A DNA stretch of 54,953 nucleotides, from positions 1-54,953 of the forward strand of contig CAMLKK010000019.1 in the NCBI GenBank assembly GCA_946480715.1. Direction: 5' to 3'. Below the pieces are notes generated by a model. It was not told the origin of the DNA. It worked only from the letters and a program-made list of their open reading frames with translations, and did not search any database. The DNA comes from an uncultured Bacteriovorax sp. (GTDB taxonomy: Bacteria; Bdellovibrionota; Bacteriovoracia; Bacteriovoracales; Bacteriovoracaceae). Position numbers and translations under genes: made by a program. The stretch's first letter is position 1. The number at the start of each line of letters is the position of its first letter. Positions 45,758-53,826 of this stretch are shown here, one piece after another.

Positions 45758-46138
45758 TTAAAGATCTTGTCCAACATCAATGCGATTCCCATCTGGATCA
45801 CAAAAAACAAATTGTCTGAGACCATAGTCCGCATCGCGAAGTCCCTTAATAATTCGAATGTTGTTTTTTTCGAGGTGCTGATAAAGAGCGTAGGCATCGT
45901 TGATCATCAAGTGCAAAACATTGCGCTCAGATCCTTTGTGTCCTTTGGCGAGAGTAAGATGAATTTCAGCAGCATCTCGTTCGAGAATGACGAAACCGAC
46001 AGGAGAGCCGTTTTCAAAAACTTTCTTCATACCGAGAATGTCTGTGTAGAACTGCAATGCTTTTTCGATATCCGAGACAGGGACGGTTGGTGCTGTTCTT
46101 CCGAATTTGATGGGTGAGTTTGATGATTCTTGTGACAT
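45758..46138 (-). CDS. VOC-family (glyoxalase/bleomycin-resistance-like) protein
   Basis: 126 residues with two beta-alpha-beta-beta-beta modules: APTVPVSDIEKALQFYTDILG opens the first and ALYQHLEKNNIRI the second, which closes with the family ending FCDPDGNRIDV. Candidate metal ligands are His in EIHLTLA and Glu in AAEIHL; the second pair is less clear because DPDGN is followed by Asp where many enzymes have Glu. Cytosolic; could be a lyase, dioxygenase or antibiotic-binding protein. Monocistronic and convergent with the response regulator. Confidence 0.82.
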   Translation of the reverse strand: MSQESSNSPIKFGRTAPTVPVSDIEKALQFYTDILGMKKVFENGSPVGFVILERDAAEIHLTLAKGHKGSERNVLHLMINDAYALYQHLEKNNIRIIKGLRDADYGLRQFVFCDPDGNRIDVGQDL

Positions 46139-46297
46139 AAAAAAAGGCTCCTATAAAACGTGCCCAAAACCCTGCGGCGAGGAGGAATAAGCGATTGTTT
46201 TGGCGCGGTGGCCTTAATTGTGGAAAAACTATAGCAGGTGATTTTTTTAATTTCAAGGTTGTGATTAAAAAATTGAATCTTTTTTAAGGACCAAGAT

Positions 46298-46627
46298 ATG
46301 ATTGAGAATATGAACTCAGAAAACAAACTAGAAATTTTCCCACGCGAAAAAATCTCATTAGCTTCGGCCTATTTTTTATTGCTTCTCGCTGGAACACTCG
46401 GGCTTCATCAATTTTTCTTAAGAAACTGGAAGCGAGGAGTGGCCTTATTAGCAACCACTGGACTTTCACAAATATGTTTTTTTGATCTATTTCATACGGG
46501 CGCTATTCATAAATTATTAGGGGATAACTTATTTTCGGTTTTTTTAATGGGAGGCGCTCTCATTGGAATTCCACTTTATATTTGGGATGCCATCACGTTG
46601 AAATGGCAATTTAAAAAAATACAATGA
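46298..46627 (+). CDS. TM2-domain membrane protein
   Basis: 109 residues with AAGGA 7 bases before the ATG. It has the TM2 pattern: a charged start, a first membrane segment ending GTLGLHQFFLRNWKRGVALL (Gly-x-His-x-Phe-Tyr/Phe turn), and a second segment ending PLYIWDAITL, with a third hydrophobic stretch in between. Function in bacteria is unknown. The ATG of an 18-codon frame overlaps its stop, but that frame does not look like a gene. Confidence 0.75.
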   Translation: MIENMNSENKLEIFPREKISLASAYFLLLLAGTLGLHQFFLRNWKRGVALLATTGLSQICFFDLFHTGAIHKLLGDNLFSVFLMGGALIGIPLYIWDAITLKWQFKKIQ

Positions 46628-46652
46628 ACGATCGGCTCATGATTGGAGCTCA

Positions 46653-46838
46653 AAGAATTTTAAGCGAATTTTCTTTTTAATCTCTCTTGTTTATTTCTGC
46701 ATTTTTTCATTTTTATTTTATCGTGCGGTTAAAATTGATTCGTGCCTTGATAGCGGTGGTTGTTGGGATGAAGACGCAAAAATGTGTAGTAATCACCAAG
46801 AAAGTCCTCAGCGATTTTGTAAGCAAATCCCACAATAA
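46653..46838 (+). pseudogene. Small Cys-rich membrane protein ORF lacking a normal start codon
   Basis: In this frame the translation reads NFKRIFFLISLVYFCIFSF, then YRAVKIDSCLDSGGCWD and CSNHQESPQRFCKQIPQ before a TAA. A short basic head, one membrane segment and a tail with the CLDxGGxWD pattern are very like small bacterial membrane proteins. The frame is open from 46602 but contains no ATG, GTG or TTG before the hydrophobic segment. A GGAG at 46645 sits 4 bases before codon 46653, which is AAG; a single A-to-T change there would give ATG. So either the start was recently lost, a rare start is used, or the base is a sequence error. Confidence 0.5.
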
Positions 46839-46911
46839 ACGGCCCCTATCTTGCTCATCATTCAATCATCCTCATTGTGCCAAATGCATTGGGGATATGG
46901 AGTGAGGCAAT

Positions 46912-48216
46912 ATGGAAAAGGGAAAATTAAATCGATCAATTGGCGCAGTAGCACTCTTTTTCTATGGTCTCGGAGATATTTTAGGAGCGGGAATTTACGC
47001 TTTGATAGGAAAAGTTGCGGCGGAATCTGGAACGTACGCCTGGCTTTCTTTTGCACTCGCACTAGTCATCGCTCTTTTGACTGCTCTCAGTTATTCCGAG
47101 TTAACATCACGCCATCCATGTAGTGGTGGTGCGTCCTATTTTGCCCAGAAAGCTTTCGATAAAAAAAATTATGCTTTCGTCGTCGGTTGGTTGCTTCTTT
47201 GCGTGTCGATTGTTTCGATGGCAACTTTGGCCAATGCTTTCAATGGTTATATGCAAGGAATGGGTGTGACCATTTCACCTCTCATTATCATGGCCGCTTT
47301 TTTTACAATTCTCACCCTTATAAATTTACGAGGTATAAAACAATCATCAGCGGCCAATATTATCAGTACAAGTATTGAGGTCATTGGTCTCATTGTCGTT
47401 GCCGTTGCAGGGATTTATTTTCTCAATGAGCGGCCAACAGCGACTCCTCGATTGAACGTTAATGTTTCTTCGTTATCGTTTCTTGGAATTGTTCAGGGAG
47501 CTGCTCTAGCGTTTTATGCATTTATTGGATTTGAAGATCTCGCCAATGTGGCCGAAGAGGTGAAAAATCCTGAACGAAATTTACCGATGGCCATCATTGG
47601 TTCATTGATTGGTGCAGGACTCTTTTATGTTTTTATCGGATGGATGAGCACGCAAGTTATGTCGACAGAAATGCTTTCAAAATCAGCAAATCCCATGACT
47701 GACATTGTAGCGCAATCAAAGTTTCCATTTCCTCTAAAGCTGTTTGGAGGGATCGCACTCTTTGCAGTGGCGAATACTTGTCTGCTAAATTTTATCACGG
47801 CCTCAAGACTTCTTTATGGAATGGCAGAGCAAGATTTGCTTCCGGATGTTTTCGAAAAAATTCACAAAAGTTACAAAACACCAACAGTTGCCATTCTATC
47901 CGTTTCGCCAGTTGCGCTTATCCTGGCATCGCTAGGGCATTTGAGTTTTTTAGCAGGTACAACGAGCGTGCTCATTTTGTTGGTATTTTGTTCAACAAAC
48001 CTCTCACTTATCAAAATAAAAAAAGAATCACCAGAAAAGGAAGGCTTTCGAATTCCCAAAATTATTCCGTGGCTTGCATTAGTAACGAACATTCTGCTTA
48101 TCGCTTTTAGCGACAAACACGCATTACTCACGGCCCTGGGTTTTCTCGTTGCTGGAGTGGCTTTATTTTATCCTCTGAATTTTTATCGAGAAAAACAAAT
48201 TGAAAGTCAGGGATGA
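46912..48216 (+). CDS. APC-family amino-acid permease
   Basis: 434 residues with about twelve membrane helices. The first helix has the GDILGAGIYALIGKVA substrate/sodium-site break of APC transporters, and helix 6 contains FYAFIGFEDLANVAEEVKNPERNLP, the family signature. The C-terminus is short (FYREKQIESQ). It likely imports amino acids across the inner membrane by H+ or Na+ coupling; which amino acid cannot be told. In an organism exporting several proteases, uptake of released amino acids fits. GGAGTGAGG lies before the ATG. Confidence 0.88.
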   Translation: MEKGKLNRSIGAVALFFYGLGDILGAGIYALIGKVAAESGTYAWLSFALALVIALLTALSYSELTSRHPCSGGASYFAQKAFDKKNYAFVVGWLLLCVSIVSMATLANAFNGYMQGMGVTISPLIIMAAFFTILTLINLRGIKQSSAANIISTSIEVIGLIVVAVAGIYFLNERPTATPRLNVNVSSLSFLGIVQGAALAFYAFIGFEDLANVAEEVKNPERNLPMAIIGSLIGAGLFYVFIGWMSTQVMSTEMLSKSANPMTDIVAQSKFPFPLKLFGGIALFAVANTCLLNFITASRLLYGMAEQDLLPDVFEKIHKSYKTPTVAILSVSPVALILASLGHLSFLAGTTSVLILLVFCSTNLSLIKIKKESPEKEGFRIPKIIPWLALVTNILLIAFSDKHALLTALGFLVAGVALFYPLNFYREKQIESQG

Positions 48217-48406
48217 ACTCTTCCTGTCTTTATATTCACTCTTCATATCCATTCTTCATATCCACCACAAACATCTTTTCCGCACTTCGATGGTGTCCCG
48301 TTTGCCAGCTCAGCGTCCTGGCCCAATCATTTTTTAGCAATTGCAATTTTTTGAGAAAAGCAGACAATTAATCAATAGCCGAAATTGCCTATTGGAGAAT
48401 TTAGTA

Positions 48407-49717
48407 ATGAAATCAAATTGGAAATGTGCGAATGACTTTTCTTTGATTGTTGCTTTTATCTTTGTGTTAATGAGCGCACCTTCGTTACAGGCCTCCAACT
48501 TCAATCAATTTTTTCCGTCTGGTGGCACTTCTGGCACTATGACTGGAGCATCCGGAGCTACAACATGTAATGCTTCTTCTCATAATCAAATGCGGACGAA
48601 TTCAACTAACCACCAACTTGAGTATTGTCATCCGACAACAAGCACGTGGACACCTGTTCAGATAAATTCTGTGGCTTCAGTTCAATTCACGTTACCAACT
48701 ATGGGATTAGTTAACCCAAATACTCTCATCACGACGACAGCAGTAGGTACTGTTGGTTCAGGAACGGGAGCCATTACCATAACCGGCGATGGTAATCCAC
48801 AGCTCTCGATTTCAGGAGGAGCATGGGCAAGTTCTGGAGCGATTACAGCAGGTCAAACACTAGCTGTGCGAATGACCAGTTCTAGTTCTTTATCAACAAC
48901 CACATCGGCGACTATTACAGTTGGTGGAGTTACAACCGTGTGGTCTCTGACTACTGTTGCTTGTGTGGCCGGTAGTACAACACTTGCCTACACAGGTTCA
49001 ATCGTAAATTTCACTCAACCTGAAGGTTGTAATACTCTGACCATTGAAGCATGGGGGGCGAAAGGTGGTTATGCCGTAAACTATACTGCAGAAAATGGAG
49101 GTTTCGGTGCGTACATCAAAGGAACGTTCACTACAACTCCGGGAACTGTTTATAAAGCGCTCGTTGGTCAAAAAGGTGGAATTAGTACTTATAACGGTGG
49201 AGGCGGTGGTGGATCTTTCGTCACAACTTCGGCGAACGCAGCAGTTATTATTGCAGGTGGTGGCGGAGGATCGGCCCTAGGCACTCCAGGGCAAGCAGGT
49301 CTAATAACGACTACCGGAGGAGCTGGAAGTTCTAGTGGTGGGACTGGAGGAAGTGGAGGAACTGCTGCAGGTGGATCTCACGGAGGCGCCGGTTTAACGG
49401 GTAACGGAGCAACATCAAGTTGTGTTACCGCAGGCGTAGCTCCAAAATCTTTCACGAATGGTGGAACCGGAGGAACAGGTGGAACGTGTGCGGCCGGTGG
49501 AGGCCTTGGAGGTTTCGGAGGTGGTTCTGGTGGTGAACATTGTTGCCAAGGTGCCGGTGGAGCAGGTGGGGGATACTCTGGTGGAGGCGGTGCAAACGCT
49601 TCTGTGAGTGGCGGGGCCGGTGGCTCTTTCGTCTCAGGGACGAATCAGGTGACCACGTCTGGTGTAGATGCAGGACAGTCTGGTAACGGAAAAATTATTT
49701 TTACGTACGCACAATAA
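48407..49717 (+). CDS. Secreted glycine-rich protein with ALK-like Gly-rich domain
   Basis: 436 residues from the ATG at 48407 (GGAG 9 bases upstream and a signal peptide ending SLQA); an upstream TTG at 48341 lacks this. Region 1: ATTCNASSHNQMRTNSTNHQ and LEYCHP, a small Cys-paired motif seen in bacterial secreted and fibre proteins. Region 2: a beta domain with GGAWASSGAITAGQTLAVRM, typical of bacterial Ig-like modules. Region 3: ~230 Gly-rich residues opening GCNTLTIEAWGAKGG and containing VGQKGG, GGGGGGSFVTT and IIAGGGGGS, matching the Gly-rich domain of ALK/LTK receptor kinases. Cell-surface or matrix role inferred. First of three closely spaced genes. Confidence 0.8.
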   Translation: MKSNWKCANDFSLIVAFIFVLMSAPSLQASNFNQFFPSGGTSGTMTGASGATTCNASSHNQMRTNSTNHQLEYCHPTTSTWTPVQINSVASVQFTLPTMGLVNPNTLITTTAVGTVGSGTGAITITGDGNPQLSISGGAWASSGAITAGQTLAVRMTSSSSLSTTTSATITVGGVTTVWSLTTVACVAGSTTLAYTGSIVNFTQPEGCNTLTIEAWGAKGGYAVNYTAENGGFGAYIKGTFTTTPGTVYKALVGQKGGISTYNGGGGGGSFVTTSANAAVIIAGGGGGSALGTPGQAGLITTTGGAGSSSGGTGGSGGTAAGGSHGGAGLTGNGATSSCVTAGVAPKSFTNGGTGGTGGTCAAGGGLGGFGGGSGGEHCCQGAGGAGGGYSGGGGANASVSGGAGGSFVSGTNQVTTSGVDAGQSGNGKIIFTYAQ

Positions 49718-49732
49718 GAATGGATTTCAATT

Positions 49733-50170
49733 ATGGTCAATGACTTAAAAAAATATTTTTGCTTATTTCTCGTTATTACTTTTGCAATTGTTTCAGCATT
49801 ATTTATCGATCGTAAACTTCAATCGGTGAGCTGGAAAAATAGTCCAATTGTTAATGATAGTTCTCATGAAAATATTTACGTTCCTCCACAAGTTGCTTCA
49901 CCCGATGTGTGCTCAGAAGATCAAGCTAAATACTGTTCAAAAGTAAGCGGCGTTTTTAATATGTCTTTATGTTTGTATGAAAATCATCAAAAAATAAGCG
50001 CTGCTTGCTTGAATCAATTGCAATCAAGACAAAATACACTGAGTGTTTGTTCTCATGATATTGAAGAAAAATGTCCAGGAATGACTTTGATGGATGTAGA
50101 AGTTCGAAGTTGCCTGAAGAAAAATGAAAGTGATTTATCTTCTGTTTGTAAAGGCCTAGTGAGTTTGTAG
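49733..50170 (+). CDS. Membrane-anchored GLG1-like Cys-repeat protein
   Basis: 145 residues. One N-terminal membrane segment (YFCLFLVITFAIVSALF) is followed by two Cys-rich repeats. The second, CSHDIEEKCPG ... VRSCLKKNESDLSSVCKGL, matches the four-Cys GLG1-type repeat; the first, CSEDQAKYCSK ... LCLYENHQKISAACLNQL, is a weaker copy. Such repeats occur in periplasmic or secreted proteins of unknown function. It starts 15 bases after the Gly-rich protein and ends one base before the next gene, so it is almost certainly in the same operon. Confidence 0.72.
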   Translation: MVNDLKKYFCLFLVITFAIVSALFIDRKLQSVSWKNSPIVNDSSHENIYVPPQVASPDVCSEDQAKYCSKVSGVFNMSLCLYENHQKISAACLNQLQSRQNTLSVCSHDIEEKCPGMTLMDVEVRSCLKKNESDLSSVCKGLVSL

Positions 50171-50171
50171 T

Positions 50172-50471
50172 TTGAAACAACAAAAGCTACTTACATGCCC
50201 TGTCTGCCATTCTCACGATGTCGAGCTCATCCGAAATTGGAAATCGATATTCATGAACACGCGCTTTAAATGCCAAACGTGCTCTTCAATTCTAAAACAC
50301 AAACCTCTACCGTTTTATATGCTCACAGATGTCGTCGCGATTGGATTAGTGGCGGCGACTGTTTATTTCCGCACTGAACGCTATTATACGCTTTATATCT
50401 TCACTTTTATTTTTGTTTCGATGAATGCTTATTATTCTGCGAGAAACCGCGAATTGATGGTCGTAAAATAA
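50172..50471 (+). CDS. Zinc-ribbon membrane protein
   Basis: 99 residues, TTG start one base after the preceding stop. The N-terminus has CPVCHS and CQTCSS, two CxxC pairs about 20 residues apart that should bind zinc, followed by two membrane segments (about 50-88). Function unknown; the translational coupling ties it to the Gly-rich/Cys-repeat genes. Confidence 0.7.
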   Translation: MKQQKLLTCPVCHSHDVELIRNWKSIFMNTRFKCQTCSSILKHKPLPFYMLTDVVAIGLVAATVYFRTERYYTLYIFTFIFVSMNAYYSARNRELMVVK

Positions 50472-50496
50472 AAAACGCCGGCATTGAACCGGCGTT
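50467..50496 (-). terminator. Terminator of the desaturase gene
   Basis: On the minus strand an 8-bp stem AACGCCGG / CCGGCGTT is followed by U6, 24 bases past the desaturase stop. It lies just past the end of the convergent zinc-ribbon gene. Confidence 0.85.
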
Positions 50497-50519
50497 GCAA
50501 CAAGAAAAGTGTGTGGAAC

Positions 50520-51410
50520 CTATGCTAGTTGTTGTTTTGAGCGCATCTCTGCGCGCGCTTTTTCGATTAGTTTTTCCGGAACTTTTTTAAGGTCAGAAGC
50601 AAAACCAATCCAGCTCATCACGCGAATCATCCATTTCGTTGGATCGAAGTGGTACCAACGGATGCCATTACGGTAGTCTGTTGGAAAGTAGTGGTGATAG
50701 TTATGGTAGCCTTCACCGTACGTGAATAACGCCATTAAAGCGCTGTCACGAGCTGTATTTGAGTCTGTGTATGGACGAGAACCAACAACGTGGCAAAGAG
50801 AATTGATAAGGAATGTACAGTGGTGAACAACCACTAATCTTAAAACGCCAGCAAGTGCGAAACCACCAAGAGCTGAACCTAAAAAATGTCCGATGATTGC
50901 TGGGAGAATGAGTCCCATGAACACGGCAATTTTCATATAGTGACGGTGTTGCCACATAACGAGTTTGTCGGTTGTGAGATCTTTTGGAAAAGCGGCTTCC
51001 ATCGCGCGCTCTTCTTCTTTAAAGAAAATCCAACCAATGTGGGCCCAGAAAAATCCTTTATTGATGTTGTATGGATCTTCTTCATGATCAACGTGTTTGT
51101 GATGAATGCGGTGATCGGCCGACCATTTTAGAGCAGAGTTTTGAAAGGCAGCGGCCCCAAAACAGAGATAGAAAAATTTGACTAAAGCATTTGCCTTATA
51201 AGTTTTGTGCGAGAAGAGACGGTGGTATCCGCCAGTAATCGACATTCCTGTGACAAAATAAAATCCTAATGCCAGAGCAATCTGAGTCCATTGAAGGCCG
51301 TTATTTTTGAAATAAACTGCGGATAAAACCACAGCAAAAAGGGGAGTGAGAATTAGAAAGGCCGTATTGATCCAATCCAATCGTTTCAATAATAGTTTGG
51401 CAGCTGCCAT
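50520..51410 (-). CDS. Acyl-CoA delta-9-type fatty-acid desaturase
   Basis: 296 residues from the ATG at 51410, which has AAGAGG 7 bases upstream; an ATG at 51434 has no ribosome site. It is an integral membrane di-iron enzyme with four or so membrane helices. The three His boxes are HRLFSH, HRIHHKHVDHE and HNYHHYFP, plus GSRPYTDSN ahead of the third. It introduces a cis double bond into long saturated acyl chains, setting membrane fluidity. It lies downstream of the dap operon on the same strand; its ribosome site is inside a hairpin (51417-51466), suggesting read-through or RNA-level control. Confidence 0.92.
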   Translation of the reverse strand: MAAAKLLLKRLDWINTAFLILTPLFAVVLSAVYFKNNGLQWTQIALALGFYFVTGMSITGGYHRLFSHKTYKANALVKFFYLCFGAAAFQNSALKWSADHRIHHKHVDHEEDPYNINKGFFWAHIGWIFFKEEERAMEAAFPKDLTTDKLVMWQHRHYMKIAVFMGLILPAIIGHFLGSALGGFALAGVLRLVVVHHCTFLINSLCHVVGSRPYTDSNTARDSALMALFTYGEGYHNYHHYFPTDYRNGIRWYHFDPTKWMIRVMSWIGFASDLKKVPEKLIEKARAEMRSKQQLA

Positions 51411-51416
51411 AAAAAA

Positions 51417-51466
51417 ACCTCTTCGAGCTAGCATAAATTGTTAATTAAATGATAGCGGGAAGAGGT
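51417..51466 (-). promoter_or_regulatory. Hairpin overlapping the desaturase ribosome site; terminator-like
   Basis: On the minus-strand RNA, ACCUCUUC pairs with GAAGAGGU (8 bp, perfect) around a ~34-base AU-rich loop with an inner GCUA/UAGC stem. The 3' arm contains the AAGAGG ribosome site of the desaturase and is followed by U6-7 and the AUG. It can serve as the terminator of the dap operon, 46 bases upstream in the transcript, and can hide the desaturase start. Confidence 0.6.
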
Positions 51467-51511
51467 CGAGTGTTTTGTAAAACAATTGTCACAAGAAACG
51501 TGTAGTTCTAT

Positions 51512-52252
51512 TTAGCGAAGGAAGTCTTCGAGAACTAACGAAGTTTCACTTTTTTCATCACGATACTTTACGATGATGGCACATTGGAGAGTTAGACCTA
51601 AGTCGTGTCCCCACGTATTTTCCGCCTTTACTGGGCGGTTTCCAGGAACAACAATCGCGTTTTCAGGGATTGGCTCGCCTTTCTCAAGAACTCTTCCGTT
51701 AACGACGTCATACACTGGAATTCCCTTAGAAAGGATCACTCCTGGAGCGATAACGGCACGACGTTTTACCTGAATACCTTCAACGATCACAGCTCCAGCA
51801 CCAATGAAACATTCATCTTCGATAATGACCGGAGCAGCTCCAACAGGCTCAAGGACACCACCAATTTGCACTGCAGTTGAAAGGTGAACTTTCTTTCCAA
51901 TTTGAGCGCACGATCCAACTAGAACGTGTGAATCAACCATTGTTCCTTCATCAACATAAGCTCCAACGTTGATATATGAAGGAGGCATGATGATGACACC
52001 TTTTGCGATATAAGATCCGCGACGAACTGACGTTCCGCCAGGAACGATTCGCACTCCGCGATCAACGTTAAATTTTTGCGGCATCAAATTGTGTTTATCG
52101 ACGAAGCCATTTTCTTCAGCAAGAACACCTGCTTTAAAAGCTTCAAGAATAGCTTGTTTGATTTCAGTGTTGGCAACCCATTTTCCATCAACAAAGTTTG
52201 CAGAACGGACTTTACCGCTTTCTAGATCGTTTAAAACTTGTTCCCAACCCAT
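51512..52252 (-). CDS. dapD: Tetrahydrodipicolinate N-succinyltransferase
   Basis: 246 residues, slightly short for DapD (usually about 270). It succinylates tetrahydrodipicolinate with succinyl-CoA, the first step of the succinylase branch to meso-diaminopimelate and lysine. The middle is a left-handed beta-helix of hexapeptide repeats (GVIIMPPSYINVGAYVDEG, DSHVLVGSCAQIGK). GTMVDSHVLVGSCAQIG, LEPVGAAPVIIEDECFIGAG and GIQVKRRAVIAPGV are family-specific. Its ATG shares one base with the dapA stop (TAATG), so the two are translationally coupled. Last gene of the lysC-dapB-dapA-dapD operon. Confidence 0.92.
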   Translation of the reverse strand: MGWEQVLNDLESGKVRSANFVDGKWVANTEIKQAILEAFKAGVLAEENGFVDKHNLMPQKFNVDRGVRIVPGGTSVRRGSYIAKGVIIMPPSYINVGAYVDEGTMVDSHVLVGSCAQIGKKVHLSTAVQIGGVLEPVGAAPVIIEDECFIGAGAVIVEGIQVKRRAVIAPGVILSKGIPVYDVVNGRVLEKGEPIPENAIVVPGNRPVKAENTWGHDLGLTLQCAIIVKYRDEKSETSLVLEDFLR

Positions 52253-53142
52253 TAGATTGTCTCCTTATACCATTGTTTAACTTTTTTATCAGCGTCCAGC
52301 ACAGGTGTATTGTCTGCTAGATCACGGTGATCAAGCGGTGAGCGCAGAACGTTTGTTTTAATTTGTCCTTGAGCATGCATCAAGTTTTTAACCGGAACTG
52401 GATTAGCGGCAATAAACAAAGTATCGCATGCCTTTTTCCACAACTCGGCTTCAGATGAAGATAATTTTCCTTCCAGCGTTTTTACAACATAAGCACGTGT
52501 CTCAGAAGGCCATGAGTTAGAAGCAACTGAAACAAGTCCCACACATCCGTGTGGTTTGAAATCAGGAACCATTCCATCATCACCTGAATACATGCGCGCT
52601 TTTGGAGCGGCAGCGTGATATTTTGCGAAATCTTCCGGAGAACCTGAAGCTTCTTTGATCGCCCAGAAGTTTTTGTGATCTTTTAAATTTTCGATCGCTT
52701 TAAAATTCATCTTCACACCAGTGCGACCTGGAACATTGTAAAGCATGCAAGGTTTAACAGCTAAATCGAGAATCGATTTAAACCATTCAGTCTGCCCGAA
52801 CTCTCCTGGTTTTGCATACAGTGGAGTGACCACAAGATAAGCATCGAGTGGAAGAGTGTTCAGGTATTTTACATATTCAAGCGTTTCTTTTTGATTGAAT
52901 CCGCCGATTCCAGTCATGACCGGAACGGAGAGTTTCAAATTCAATCCGAACTCGAGAACTTTTTTGCATTCATCTTTTGAAAGATTCAAGGCTTCGCCAG
53001 TTGAACCCAAAATCACGACGCCGTTTTTCGCTGCTTCTTGAGCTTTGAGAATTTTTTCGAATGAAGCAAAGTCCACAGTTGAGTCTTCATTCATCGGAGT
53101 GACGATGGCCGTCCACAATGGATAGTCGTTAAGATTTTTCAT
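52252..53142 (-). CDS. dapA: 4-hydroxy-tetrahydrodipicolinate synthase
   Basis: 296 residues, TIM-barrel Schiff-base lyase condensing pyruvate with aspartate semialdehyde. The catalytic Lys163 is in WAIKEASG, Tyr135 in LYNVPGRTG, and the conserved loop VILGSTGEALNL is at about 43-54; the Arg of PGRTG is also present. Standard length. It overlaps the dapB end by 4 bases (ATGA) and the dapD start by 1. Expected to be cytosolic and tetrameric, possibly inhibited by lysine. Confidence 0.95.
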   Translation of the reverse strand: MKNLNDYPLWTAIVTPMNEDSTVDFASFEKILKAQEAAKNGVVILGSTGEALNLSKDECKKVLEFGLNLKLSVPVMTGIGGFNQKETLEYVKYLNTLPLDAYLVVTPLYAKPGEFGQTEWFKSILDLAVKPCMLYNVPGRTGVKMNFKAIENLKDHKNFWAIKEASGSPEDFAKYHAAAPKARMYSGDDGMVPDFKPHGCVGLVSVASNSWPSETRAYVVKTLEGKLSSSEAELWKKACDTLFIAANPVPVKNLMHAQGQIKTNVLRSPLDHRDLADNTPVLDADKKVKQWYKETI

Positions 53143-53816
53143 AATGATAATTCCTTTTTAACAATGTCCTGGAAGAGGTGCAGCCCTTCAGGAAAGTTTT
53201 TATCTTTTAAAATTTTATTGGCCGCAAACAACGCGCCTTCGGCAAAGATTTTGCGATCGAGAGCTTCGTGCTTGAGAGTTATTTCTTCAGTTTTCGTTTT
53301 GAGTTTCAGTTCGTGAATGCCAATGACATCGCCAATGCGTTCACTGGTAATATCGAAATCATGTCCCGTCCATTCTTTCCATGAGAGTGCAGTTCCCGAA
53401 GGAGCATCCAGTTTTTTTGTATGATGAATTTCATTGAGTGAAAATTCATAATTGCTAAGAATTTTTTTAGCTTCGGCCATAATGAAAATCATTTGCTGAA
53501 CGAGATTCATGCCGAGTGAAAAATTAGTGGCGTGAATCCAGCGGCATTTATTGGCAATTAATTTTTCATTAAACTGCGCAGGCCATTTATATCCTGTTGA
53601 TCCTGTCACAACAGGAATGCGCGATTCAATCAATAGTGGAACATAGTCGCCGAACACTTCGCCGGAAAAAAACGAAATGATCACATCGTGGCCTTTTAAT
53701 TTTTCCAGTGTCGGAATATTTTTAGAATCGAAAACGGTATGGGGAATTTTTTGTTCCTTAAGAATCTCCAGAACTTTACCACCAGTTTTTCCTTTTCCGA
53801 GCAATGCGATTTTCAT
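53139..53816 (-). CDS. dapB: 4-hydroxy-tetrahydrodipicolinate reductase
   Basis: 225 residues from the ATG at 53816, which has AGGA 8 bases upstream and begins MKIALLGKGKTGGKV, the dinucleotide loop (usually GxxGRMG); an ATG at 53885 lies inside the end of lysC. The active-site stretch EIHHTKKLDAPSGTAL contains the family His-His, Lys and DAPSGTA. TGSTGY and NFSLGMNL are also typical. At ~225 residues it is shorter than E. coli DapB (273), with a compact N-terminal domain. It reduces the DapA product with NAD(P)H. 10 bases after lysC, overlapping dapA by 4. Confidence 0.93.
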   Translation of the reverse strand: MKIALLGKGKTGGKVLEILKEQKIPHTVFDSKNIPTLEKLKGHDVIISFFSGEVFGDYVPLLIESRIPVVTGSTGYKWPAQFNEKLIANKCRWIHATNFSLGMNLVQQMIFIMAEAKKILSNYEFSLNEIHHTKKLDAPSGTALSWKEWTGHDFDITSERIGDVIGIHELKLKTKTEEITLKHEALDRKIFAEGALFAANKILKDKNFPEGLHLFQDIVKKELSL

Positions 53817-53826
53817 TAAAAAATTC

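Noticed and set aside
46624..46680. 18-codon frame overlapping the TM2 stop
   Set aside because: Too short and without recognisable features; probably a chance ATGA overlap.
46687..46905. 72-codon ORF between the TM2 and permease genes
   Set aside because: Another frame of the same DNA gives a far more protein-like product (CLDSGGCWD tail) and this one has no ribosome site.
48237..48262. Two imperfect copies of CTTCATATCCA-like sequence
   Set aside because: Only two short copies in a non-coding gap; no structure or gene link that raises it above chance.
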